64,000 nucleotides of DNA from Chitinophaga sp. LS1 (lineage in GTDB: Bacteria; Bacteroidota; Bacteroidia; Chitinophagales; Chitinophagaceae). A model generated the notes under the pieces. The model searched no databases and was not told where the DNA came from. It saw only the letters and a list, made by a program, of their open reading frames with translations. The stretch is taken from positions 1,426,001 to 1,490,000 of the forward strand of contig NZ_CP128362.1 of NCBI RefSeq assembly GCF_034274695.1, written 5' to 3'. The translations under genes and the position numbers were made by a program. The first letter of the stretch is position 1. Every line of letters starts with the position of its first letter. This document shows, one piece after another, positions 8,620 through 17,247 of this stretch.

Positions 8620-10395
8620 ATGGTAGTACCTTTGCACTCATTGAAACCTGAGATCATATATAATTTATCTGAAGCACTGGAACAAGTGAATGCACTGCAA
8701 TTGCAGAAGGCAGATCTCTCCAATGCACTTACTCAGGAAAGACATGTATTCAGCCGCATTATTCAGGAACTCACAACAGAAAATGCTGCACTAAAGGAAG
8801 ATAAAGAGCAACTGAAACGTTGGTTGTCCAATGAGCAGGAACGGGGAATCGATAAGGAGAGATTGATTGCTTCCCTGGAAAAAACTGTTGCTGAATTACA
8901 GGCCGCTCTTGCCAGTAAGACGGACGAAGCAATGCGTAAAGACTGGCAATTGAGAGAGCTGCAGGAGATGTTATTTGGGCAACGCAGTGAAAAATTTATT
9001 CCGGATCAGTCAGCTACGCAAGCTGCTATTCAGCAGACCCTTGGGGATGAATTTGATAAAAAAGAAATCGAAGCGATCATTGAACAAGCTGTAGTATCTT
9101 CTGCTACTGATACTTCAATAGTTACCAGCTCCAAAACCAGTCGGAGGAGAAAGCATCATAAAGCACATAATGGGCGAAGACCTGTCGCTGCTCATCTGGA
9201 AACAGAGACCATTGTTTATGATATTGCCGCAGACAAAACAGGCATGAAACCCATTGGGAAAAAGGTATCAGTTTATTACGATATTATTCCCGGAAAACTC
9301 ATCCGTAAAGAAGAACACCACCTTCAATATAAATCAACAGATGGAAAGATACACTGTACTCCTGTCCAACCCAGGATGATAGAACGGGGGATTGTCAGTA
9401 ACAGGTTACTGGCACATCTTCACAGTGAACGCTTTGTTTACTACATGCCATATTATCGGCAACAACAGCGGTTTGAGCGGCTGACAGGTGTTTGTTTTGC
9501 GGCATCGACGATCGACCACTGGGAGGAAGTTTGTTATAAGAAGCTGAAGCGTCTGCTAAAGCTCCTGAAGAAAACAATACAGACTGCCAGTTATATCAAG
9601 GCTGACGAGACCAGTTTAAAATATCTTCACGATGAAGGGCAGGGTAAAGCCGCCAATGGTTGGATGTGGGTCTTCCATGCACCTGAACACAAACTTGTAC
9701 TTTTTGAATTTCATCCAGGCAGAGCTCATGATGTACCTAAGGAAATCCTGAAAGATTTTGCAGGTACATTACAAACTGACGCACTATCCTCTTACACGAC
9801 TGCTTTTAAGCAAAATGATAAAGTCACGTTGATGAGCTGCCTTGCGCATATCCGCAGAGGATTTAAAAAGGCGCAGAGACAAAATAAAGCACTGGCAGAC
9901 CAGGTATTGGTATACTTTAATATCATATACCGCATAGAAGCCTATGCTAAACGTAAACAATTTATCTCTGACCAACGGCTTGCCTTAAGACAGAAATACA
10001 GTAAACCCTTCTTTGATAAAATACGCAGTTGGTTGGATGAACAAAAAGATGAACATGTACCTGATAGCCTGCTGGCTAAAGCAATTAACTATGCGAATAA
10101 TCAGTGGGATAAGCTGAATATCCTTTTTTCAGATGGGAAAATAGACGTTGACAATAACTCAACCGAGAATGCTATACGTCCGATCACTTTATTCAGAAAG
10201 AACTCCCTTTTTGCAAGTAATGAACATGGCGGGGAAAGAGCTGCATTGTTTTATTCCCTCGTGGAATCCTGCAAGATGAATGGGATTGATCCATTCGAAT
10301 ACTTAACTGATGTGTATAATCGACTCCACGATTGCACAGCTGCTGAACTGATACACTTGTTGCCTTCAAACTGGAAACCAATCAAAGAAAGATAG
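8620..10395 (+). CDS. tnpC: IS66 transposase TnpC
   Basis: 591 residues. An N-terminal coiled coil (about residues 1-110) precedes the LFGQRSEKFIP motif, then a basic linker, a DDE-type core with ADETSLKYLHDE and LQTDALSSY, a C-terminal DNNSTENAIRPI block containing the catalytic Glu, and an IS66 C-terminal domain. The frame is intact, so the element may still move, although both its ends are interrupted by IS110 copies. The start could also be the TTG at 8641. Confidence 0.92.
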   Translation: MVVPLHSLKPEIIYNLSEALEQVNALQLQKADLSNALTQERHVFSRIIQELTTENAALKEDKEQLKRWLSNEQERGIDKERLIASLEKTVAELQAALASKTDEAMRKDWQLRELQEMLFGQRSEKFIPDQSATQAAIQQTLGDEFDKKEIEAIIEQAVVSSATDTSIVTSSKTSRRRKHHKAHNGRRPVAAHLETETIVYDIAADKTGMKPIGKKVSVYYDIIPGKLIRKEEHHLQYKSTDGKIHCTPVQPRMIERGIVSNRLLAHLHSERFVYYMPYYRQQQRFERLTGVCFAASTIDHWEEVCYKKLKRLLKLLKKTIQTASYIKADETSLKYLHDEGQGKAANGWMWVFHAPEHKLVLFEFHPGRAHDVPKEILKDFAGTLQTDALSSYTTAFKQNDKVTLMSCLAHIRRGFKKAQRQNKALADQVLVYFNIIYRIEAYAKRKQFISDQRLALRQKYSKPFFDKIRSWLDEQKDEHVPDSLLAKAINYANNQWDKLNILFSDGKIDVDNNSTENAIRPITLFRKNSLFASNEHGGERAALFYSLVESCKMNGIDPFEYLTDVYNRLHDCTAAELIHLLPSNWKPIKER

Positions 10396-10580
10396 GCTCC
10401 TGTTCGATTAATCCGAAAAATCAAAGAACTTATTGATGCAAATTTAATATCTGTCGTTTGAATCCGGAAGATGCTCCGCATCGAGGTCATATGTATGAGC
10501 TGGGCGAATAAGCGAAAAAGAAGTTCCTGATATTAAGTAAATTTAATTACGACATTAACTCACTTAAAAAATCAGGAACC

Positions 10581-11651
10581 ATGCCTAAAGTTAAGCAACT
10601 CAACTTTGAAGGACAAACAATCTTTTGCGGAATCGATGTCCACAAAAAGACCTGGAGGGTCAATATCAGAAATGATGAATTTGAACTGGAAGATTACAGC
10701 CAGGAAGCTTCAGTAGAACAACTAGTGAATCACTTACAGAAAAAATATCCTGGCGCCAGTTACCAGGTAGCCTATGAAGCTGGTTTTTGTGGCTTTAGTA
10801 TACATCGTTTTTTGTCAAAATTAGGGGTAAATTGTATTGTTGCTAATCCGGCAGATGTGCCTAGTACAGATAAAGAGAAAAGGCGTAAAAATGATAAGAT
10901 TGATGCACGCAAAATAAGTCGTCATTTATCTAAGACAGAATTACCTCCTATTTACGTGCCCGACCTGGAAGCCGAACATGCGCGTACATTGGTGCGGCAG
11001 CGTGGCCGATTAGTTCAAGATCAGACGAGGTGCAAAAACAGGATATGGCACCTTCTCATGTTCAGTGGCTTAAAATTGGATGTAGATAAGCCACAACAAT
11101 ACTGGAGTCGCAAATTCATAGCTACACTTCAATCTTTATCTTGTCAGACGGAATCACTTAAGATGGCTCTAAATATAGCCTTGGAGGAATATTTACTAGT
11201 CCGGAAATTATTGAGTGTAGCTACCAAACAAATACGAACATTATCTATACACCCTAATTATACTGCGGTACAAAAATTGTTGCAAAGTATACCTGGAATA
11301 GGTATTGTGAATGCGATGATAATTATGGCTGAATTACAGGATATGAATCGATTTAAGACGCTTGATAAATTGTGTTCTTATGTCGGGATTGTACCTGACA
11401 CAGGAAGTTCCGGTGAGAATGATGTAATAAAAGGAATCACGCAACGAGGGAATCACTATCTACGGCCAGCAATTGTAGAAAGTAGTTGGGTAATAATAAG
11501 AAAAGATCCTGCCATGTTGATGTTATACAAGAAATATTGCTCTACAATGATACCTAATAAGGCAATCATCAAGATCGCCAGACATTTGCTAAGTCGAATA
11601 AGACATGTGTGGAGGAACCAGGTAGAGTATGAAATAGGCATAGTTGGCTAA
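10581..11651 (+). CDS. IS110-family transposase, right copy
   Basis: Identical in all 356 residues to the protein at 6655-7725, with the same DEDD motifs and C-terminal serine. It sits in mirror orientation on the other side of the IS66 genes. Two identical intact copies imply very recent insertion. Confidence 0.92.
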   Translation: MPKVKQLNFEGQTIFCGIDVHKKTWRVNIRNDEFELEDYSQEASVEQLVNHLQKKYPGASYQVAYEAGFCGFSIHRFLSKLGVNCIVANPADVPSTDKEKRRKNDKIDARKISRHLSKTELPPIYVPDLEAEHARTLVRQRGRLVQDQTRCKNRIWHLLMFSGLKLDVDKPQQYWSRKFIATLQSLSCQTESLKMALNIALEEYLLVRKLLSVATKQIRTLSIHPNYTAVQKLLQSIPGIGIVNAMIIMAELQDMNRFKTLDKLCSYVGIVPDTGSSGENDVIKGITQRGNHYLRPAIVESSWVIIRKDPAMLMLYKKYCSTMIPNKAIIKIARHLLSRIRHVWRNQVEYEIGIVG

Positions 11652-11806
11652 TGCGTGCGTTTTGAAGGCATGGAGCATCAAGAAAAGATAAAGGCAGCCC
11701 ATATGGGGAGCCTTTACCAATTATCGGATTTTTCCGTCAGCATCAGGCTATCCCTTGCTGGGTTGCTCGCCAGCATTGCCCAGCTCCGTTTGATCTGATT
11801 TAACAA
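11652..11806 (+). ncRNA. Candidate IS110 bridge RNA region, right copy
   Basis: Mirror copy of the structured region at 6500-6655, with the same hairpins (AAAGGC/GCCTTT, CGGATTTTTCCG, GCTGGG/CCCAGC). Confidence 0.4.
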
Positions 11807-12141
11807 AATTAATAATTTAAGCAGATACACTCTTCAAAGTTATTGAGGCATCCACCGTTGAGTAAGCATTGCAGCACTTCGTAATATATTCGAAATGACT
11901 GCTTATCGAGAATACAGATGCCTTTATTAAAGAAGTTAATAAGACCTTGCAGCTCTTTGTTTTTGCTCATAAAGCTGAGTTCTAAATAAAGAAGACTGTT
12001 TATTGAAGTGTACTTGAATTGATGTATGCTTAATAAAAATAGAATCGTTATGTAGAAATGTAACACATACTATAGTATCAGGAATACTCGTTGTATATTT
12101 ATGCAGCGAAAAACTCATCATTGAAATGCTTACTTCTTTTG

Positions 12142-12206
12142 TCTGTTAATATTTTTTCTATACTTTGCCATTGCGAATCGGTCAATAATGTGTACTTCGG
12201 TCCCAT
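12142..12206 (-). pseudogene. IS5 transposase copy B, 5' part
   Basis: Starts at ATG 12206 and encodes MGPKYTLLTDSQWQSIEKIL, aligning with the start of the copy A protein, then breaks at the second copy of the 8-base duplication. Confidence 0.85.
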
Positions 12207-12527
12207 AGTTTGTTTCTGGTAAATCCAAACTAATTGATCGATTCGTATTTTTCAAATCTCCTGCCGCCTAATTTTTAAACATGCTCTAAGCTGGATAATC
12301 ATTTTCGAAAAACTAGAAATTGTCTTACCAATTCTTATAATTACACTAAATAGGTTTTGTTCTCCTGCATTTTGAAAGCTTAATAAAATCTTGACTTATA
12401 TGTACGATCAATACCTTATTATTTACAAACATATCTTACTTGCTATATGAATAAAAATACGGTCGATTTTAAGTTACTAGCAATAAGACAGATTCCAATT
12501 ATTATCTTGAAGTATCTGCCAATATAC

Positions 12528-13050
12528 TTAACAGGAAATTTATGGCAATGCGTCCTTCAGAAAAATGGGTGTCTGATATTACTTACATCTGAACCTAGGG
12601 CGGTTGGCTTTATCTTACCGTTATCATAAATCTGTTTGACAGAAAAGTTATAGGATGGTCTATGAGTAGTGGCATGACAGCGAAGGAAACAATCGTTGCT
12701 GCATGGAAAATGGCCGTCAGGAATAGGTTGGTGAAAAAACGTGTGATCTTTCATTCCGACAGAGGCGTACAGTATGAGAGTCACGAGTTCAGGAATTTAT
12801 TTAAACGCAGGGATGTAAGGCAAAGTATGAGCGGAAAGAGTAATTGTTGGGATAACGGCGTAAAGGAGAATTTTTCAAAATCTTAAAATCAGAAATAGGT
12901 TATAATACCGCATATGCCTCAATTGAGGTCGCAAAAACGGAGTTATTTGAGTTTATTGGAATATGGTATAACAGGCAGCGGATACATTCTATACTGGGTT
13001 ACTTAACGTCTGAAGAATATGGTAAATCTATTACAAAACAAGCAGCTTAA
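12528..13050 (+). pseudogene. IS3-family transposase (OrfB) remnant
   Basis: Conceptual translation gives a degraded rve/DDE integrase core: SEKWVSDITYI, two in-frame stops, GGWLYLTVIINLFDRKVIGW, IFHSDRGVQY and NCWDNGVKENF. A 1-base deletion follows before the C-terminal YNRQRIHSILGYL and GKSITKQAA segments. The N-terminal part and OrfA are absent, so it is a dead fragment. It is related to the IS3 remnant at 23367-24134. Confidence 0.85.
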
Positions 13051-13260
13051 TAGTTTGCCCGTTTTTTTGTTGTAAATCCACATTGTCTTTTGCATTAAAA
13101 GCATGTAAAATATTTTATCATAACGAAGAAATAAATATTCCTTAAGCAAAACACCCATAAAGAAAATAATGGGAGGTAGCTATTTTGAGTTCGAATTCGC
13201 ATAAAACGTCTTCTTAATCCAGTATATCATAATATATATTTAAATTTTAATATATCCAGC

Positions 13261-15858
13261 ATGACAAATCCGTATAGCAAGGCTTCTTGGAAACAGTATA
13301 AAAAAAGCCTGACACCAAAAAAAACATGGCAATGTATTTTCATTATAATAATTGCCCTAATTGGTGTAGATTACTTTTTACCATTATGGAATACCTATAT
13401 TTTCGAAACAATCATTTGTCATATCAATGAGGGTGCTATTTTAAATATAGCTACCCTTATATTATGTGCATATTCAAGTATAAAGGTAACTCCTAAACTC
13501 AAACTAGGGCTGTTACCTTCAATAAATTCTGTATTTTTTTTCCTTACAATAGTTACTATATATATCTATTATGGAAGATTAAATAGTACGTATAATTTTT
13601 ACACATTCAAAGACTTTCATATACCGTGGCTGGTTAATACGGATTTATTACTTTTGTCTTGCTTGTCATTATTAGATTTTCGTGCATACAACTCACCATT
13701 AATTGTCAAAAATCAATTTTCATTTATTGAGGACAATGCCATAGTAGACAAAAATAAAGATTCTGCTCACATTAATAGTGATGGATATGTAAATACCATC
13801 ATTAACCGCATAAATAATAGCTCAACAATAAATTCCTTTGCTATTGGTATATCTGGCAATTGGGGAAGTGGCAAATCATACCTCCTGAATCTCCTGTATA
13901 ATGCACTAGACAACGAGGACAATATTCGAATTCAGTTCAATGTATGGCGATACAATAATACAGAAGGAATTATTGAAGACTTCTTTAATGCAATCTCTAG
14001 TGAACTTAAAATGTATAATACTTCAATTTCAAGTAAAATCACAGATTACTCAAAAAAAATCATACAACCTGGAAAAGAAATATATTTCAGGTTAATGGAT
14101 ACTATTGTTAATGATTTATCAGATCAGGATTCTATCAAATCCAAATATGATAAAATCAATACTGAAATCAGGCTGACCGGAAAACGAATTATCATTTTTA
14201 TAGATGACCTGGATCGGCTAGGCGGAACTGAAATCGTCTCTGTATTAAAGCTCATTAGAAATGCTGCAGACTTTAATAATACTTTCTTTATTGTTGCAAT
14301 CGATCATGAATACGTAATTTCAACAATCAAAAACACCAATATCTTCTCCAAAGAGGAACAATATTTAAAAAAAGTATTTCAATTGATTGTGCCTTTACAA
14401 AAAATCAATAAACGAAACTATGTTGAGGAAATAAGGAATCTGCTAGGATACTCTACTATGGATTATTTTGACAAGGATATTATCGACAGTGCATTAAAGA
14501 TAGTATCCTCCCAAGATAAAATATTAAAACAGCGGGGCCTTCCTGAAGGCATGCTGGAAAGCATGTTAGACAACATTAGGGATATAAAGAGATTTTCCAA
14601 CGTCATAAAGCTAAATTTTGACTTATTGAAGTTTGATATTGATATGAGTGACTACTTCTTATTGGTACTTATCCAATTAAGAAATTTTAAATTATATCGG
14701 CTGATAAGTGATCAGATACTTATAAAAGAAGATGTATCCGACACAAATTTTTATTGTTTAAATGAGGAGGAATTAAAAAATTCGTTGGATCCAAAAGCTT
14801 TAACAACGCAGGAAACCATTCTTTTAGAAGAAGTTATTAATCTCTTACTTGGGAAAAACCAACGCAAAACAGAAGAAGTGCTCATTAATAAGGACTACTT
14901 CTGGATTTACTTCTCATTCCAATTGTTCAACAACATTTCATTTCGGGTTTTCAAGGAAACATTGGAAAAATCTAAAGAGGAAATTGCTACTACATTTAAT
15001 AATTGGAACAATAAATATCGATATGAACTTATTCAAATTTTGAATAACTTACGTCCTGTCCAAAATATTGAAGAAGCAAAAAAAATGCTATATGCTTTTT
15101 CATCTATTGATGATGATAAGGACCATTACATCGAAAGAAGTAAAGATTTAATTAAATCCGACGGTTTCTGGAAACTTGATAATGATGATAACGTAGTCGA
15201 GGCTATTAGAGAAATTGTAAATGATGATAACCTTCCTGTTTACTCCAGAGCATCAATTGTGAATAGTCTGAATGAAATAGGAGAACAAAGAGGAAATATC
15301 ATTTTCAACGATAATGAAATCATTTCAACTATTCAGCGCCTTTTTGAAGTATACCTTAAAAGTGGTAAAGCGTTTGATTATAATGGAAAAATTGAGTTTC
15401 TACTTAAAGCTGGTAATATTAATAGAGCTGCACAGTCAAAATATGATTTAAATAATGAAATTGCACGGCGATACGAAGATTTTCTATTAAACAATAAACG
15501 TGCCTTCGTCTCATTTATTCTGTATGTTATCCGCTCAAAATCTACACCCCGGCCTTTGTCGCAAACTTACGTATTTAACCCATTCATCAATGATATTTTC
15601 TCTAATAATCAATTAGATGAAATAACAAACTGGTTGAATAATATCAAAGAAGAAGAATTAAGGTCAGAAATAACACAGGAAGAGTTAGCTGCCTTTAATA
15701 CAATTAAAAGCATAATATTAAAACATGCTGATGAATATAAAAATAACAGGGAATTTATAGCGGACAAGGAAGAAGAAGAATTTTTAATACCACATCTGGA
15801 AAAAACAGGACAGATAAAGAAGATTTCAACAGAGGAAGATGACGAACCAATGCTTTAA
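13261..15858 (+). CDS. KAP-family P-loop NTPase, membrane anchored
   Basis: 865 residues. Three or four hydrophobic segments (about 23-40, 60-71, 88-104, 126-138) precede a KAP domain with Walker A GISGNWGSGKS (196-206, Lys205) and Walker B IIIFIDDLDR (310-319), followed by SVLKLIRNAADF and VAIDHEY. The remaining 480 residues are acidic and helical without a recognised domain. KAP NTPases include PifA, the F-plasmid phage-exclusion protein, and are often found near defence genes, so a role in phage exclusion is plausible but inferred. The gene stands alone between IS remnants and is much more AT-rich than the flanks, suggesting transfer. Confidence 0.82.
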   Translation: MTNPYSKASWKQYKKSLTPKKTWQCIFIIIIALIGVDYFLPLWNTYIFETIICHINEGAILNIATLILCAYSSIKVTPKLKLGLLPSINSVFFFLTIVTIYIYYGRLNSTYNFYTFKDFHIPWLVNTDLLLLSCLSLLDFRAYNSPLIVKNQFSFIEDNAIVDKNKDSAHINSDGYVNTIINRINNSSTINSFAIGISGNWGSGKSYLLNLLYNALDNEDNIRIQFNVWRYNNTEGIIEDFFNAISSELKMYNTSISSKITDYSKKIIQPGKEIYFRLMDTIVNDLSDQDSIKSKYDKINTEIRLTGKRIIIFIDDLDRLGGTEIVSVLKLIRNAADFNNTFFIVAIDHEYVISTIKNTNIFSKEEQYLKKVFQLIVPLQKINKRNYVEEIRNLLGYSTMDYFDKDIIDSALKIVSSQDKILKQRGLPEGMLESMLDNIRDIKRFSNVIKLNFDLLKFDIDMSDYFLLVLIQLRNFKLYRLISDQILIKEDVSDTNFYCLNEEELKNSLDPKALTTQETILLEEVINLLLGKNQRKTEEVLINKDYFWIYFSFQLFNNISFRVFKETLEKSKEEIATTFNNWNNKYRYELIQILNNLRPVQNIEEAKKMLYAFSSIDDDKDHYIERSKDLIKSDGFWKLDNDDNVVEAIREIVNDDNLPVYSRASIVNSLNEIGEQRGNIIFNDNEIISTIQRLFEVYLKSGKAFDYNGKIEFLLKAGNINRAAQSKYDLNNEIARRYEDFLLNNKRAFVSFILYVIRSKSTPRPLSQTYVFNPFINDIFSNNQLDEITNWLNNIKEEELRSEITQEELAAFNTIKSIILKHADEYKNNREFIADKEEEEFLIPHLEKTGQIKKISTEEDDEPML

Positions 15859-15887
15859 AGGTGAAGATTACTTCCACTTTAAAGCAT
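15850..15887 (+). terminator. Hairpin at the end of the KAP gene
   Basis: ATGCTTTAAAG and CTTTAAAGCAT form an 11-base perfect stem that includes the stop codon. No T-run follows, so termination or mRNA 3' protection are both possible. Confidence 0.5.
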
Positions 15888-16127
15888 ATTTAATCAGGTG
15901 ACCTACTACATGACTTAACTTATGCCCATTCTTCCGCTCAAAATTTTCCGTATCGTTACAATGTCATCCAACTTATTAATAAAATTACTCATTGTTCTTT
16001 ATCCTCACATCATTTGTTTAGACTCAGGAAGTAGGAGGAAAAAGGGCGGGAATTTGAGGACCTTTGCGATAAGAATTGCACTTTTTAACTAAAAAATGTG
16101 GTAATTCTAGATAAATCTTCCATAAAC

Positions 16128-16381
16128 TGGTTCCGGGTAGAGCGGTTCGTTACCTCCCCGCTCCCCCACAGTCCCGTACGAGCGGTTTTCCCGCATACGG
16201 TTCCTCTACTTAGGGTTTCGCTAACTGATAGCTGTGATAGATCTTTGGTCGAATAAGTGGTATCCATTCTGTAGTTAGCTTTGCTATCTTACCCCATGTC
16301 CAGACTCGTTTTCCGCCCCGATGGTTGAGCCATTTATGGAGCAGATGTTTGGTCCGGTTGTAATAAATATGCAGCTTCCTG
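16128..16381 (-). mobile_element. Group II intron, 3' part (domains V-VI)
   Basis: Read on the minus strand, the end of a maturase frame is followed by a domain V-like hairpin (16171-16203, GAACCGTATGCGG / CCGCTCGTACGG). A domain VI-like stem follows at about 16133-16168 (GGGGAGCGG / CCGCTCTACCC). The other part of the intron lies at 21648-23206 beyond an inserted IS66. Confidence 0.75.
16210..16381 (-). pseudogene. Intron-encoded RT/maturase, C-terminal fragment
   Basis: Translates to the maturase X-domain tail (KLHIYYNRTKHLLHKWLN and then basic residues, ending QLAKP). It continues the RT frame of 21648-22596, but roughly 70 residues between the two fragments are missing, so the IS66 insertion was accompanied or followed by a deletion. 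Confidence 0.75.
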
Positions 16382-16452
16382 GTATGCCTCCGGGCAGTTT
16401 AAATTTGGAAACGCGTAAGTTCTCTAACTTTCATGATCAATAATAGATCATA

Positions 16453-16764
16453 ATGAGAACTAAAAAATCACAAGTCAATAAGGAGGAATACATGTTTTCC
16501 CTCATTGCAGAGCAAGCCACCAGTGGTCAATCTATTAAATCCTTTTGTGCCAGACATGGAATTCCTTCTGGCAACTGGTTTTACTGGCAGAAAAGGTACC
16601 AGCAAAGAAATTTAGAAGCTCATAGTGAAAATGGGAGTTTTACTTTGCTTCAAATATCACCGGATGTTGTCTCCTCTATTGACTCTGCCATCTTTGCTGA
16701 ATACAAAGGCATGAAAATCTATCGTCCGGTACCGGCTTCTTTTCTAAAGGAATTAATTGGGTAG
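16453..16764 (+). CDS. tnpA: IS66 accessory protein TnpA (second element)
   Basis: 103 residues, HTH-type: FSLIAEQATSGQSIKSFCARHGIPSGNWFYWQKRY. The C-terminal block IFAEYKGMKIYRPVPASFLKEL parallels the first IS66 TnpA (7888). It is intact. tnpB starts 2 bases after its stop. Confidence 0.87.
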   Translation: MRTKKSQVNKEEYMFSLIAEQATSGQSIKSFCARHGIPSGNWFYWQKRYQQRNLEAHSENGSFTLLQISPDVVSSIDSAIFAEYKGMKIYRPVPASFLKELIG

Positions 16765-16766
16765 TT

Positions 16767-17069
16767 ATGTTGCAGATTCATCCAGGGACAAGATATCTGC
16801 TGTATTCCAAATGGGCAGACGTAAGAAAAAGCTTTGATGGATTGAGTGGGCTTATCACCAACGAACTCAAAATACCGATTGAGTCCGGTGATGTTTTTAT
16901 ATTTCTCAATCGCCGGCAAACTCACATCAAGCTATTGCAATGGGAAGGGGATGGTTTTGGTATGTATTACAAGCGATTGGAAGAGGGTACATTCGAATTA
17001 CCTTCCGGATTTATGGAAGGGACCCATAGCGAGATATCCAGTAAGCAGCTTTCTCTGATATTGCAGGGG
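16767..17069 (+). pseudogene. tnpB: IS66 tnpB, 5' part, split by IS21
   Basis: Encodes the IS66 Orf2-like blocks VRKSFDGLSGLI and FLNRRQTHIKLLQWEGDGFGMYYKRL, and ends ...LILQG at the IS21 boundary. The remaining 17 codons and the stop are at 19783-19836. Joining the parts across the AGGGG duplication gives a complete 118-residue protein, so the disruption is purely the IS21. Confidence 0.9.
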
Positions 17070-17247
17070 TGTAATCGGCAATTACAACTACACAATTTTC
17101 GGCGAATAAGCCTGCAGAGTTTTCGGCAGCAATGCTGCCGAAGAAACGGCAACAACGATACATAATTTTCGGCAGCAATAATGCAGAGGTTTTCTCATCC
17201 TTCCCGGAGAAGAATGCCACATTAGCAGGGAACTTAAGTTTCCTGTC

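Larger units (their letters stand above)
6173..12133. mobile_element. IS66 element carrying two inverted IS110 copies
   Basis: 5961 bases with ends GTAAGC...GCTTAC flanked by the 8-base direct repeat TTCTTTTG (6165-6172 and 12134-12141). GTA-beginning ends and an 8-base duplication are IS66 hallmarks, and tnpA, tnpB and tnpC lie in the middle. Between each tip and the genes sits an identical IS110-type unit in mirror orientation. The simplest reading is that an IS110 that targets IS66 terminal inverted repeats entered both ends. The inner inverted repeat differs at one base (GACCTCGACGCGG against GACCTCGATGCGG), as expected of an imperfect original IS66 repeat. Confidence 0.75.
10471..12133 (-). 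repeat. Right arm of 1663-base inverted repeat
   Basis: Mirror copy of 6173-7835, with the IS110 gene now on the plus strand. The 2635 bases between the arms hold the IS66 genes. Confidence 0.9.
5457..12286. mobile_element. IS5-type element (copy B), split by IS66
   Basis: Ends GAACATGTTTAAA (5457) and the complement of GAGCATGTTTAAA (to 12286), with TAA at 5454-5456 and 12287-12289. Its two halves, 5457-6172 and 12142-12286, total 861 bases, which matches copy A. The break is an IS66 insertion with an 8-base duplication. Confidence 0.85.
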
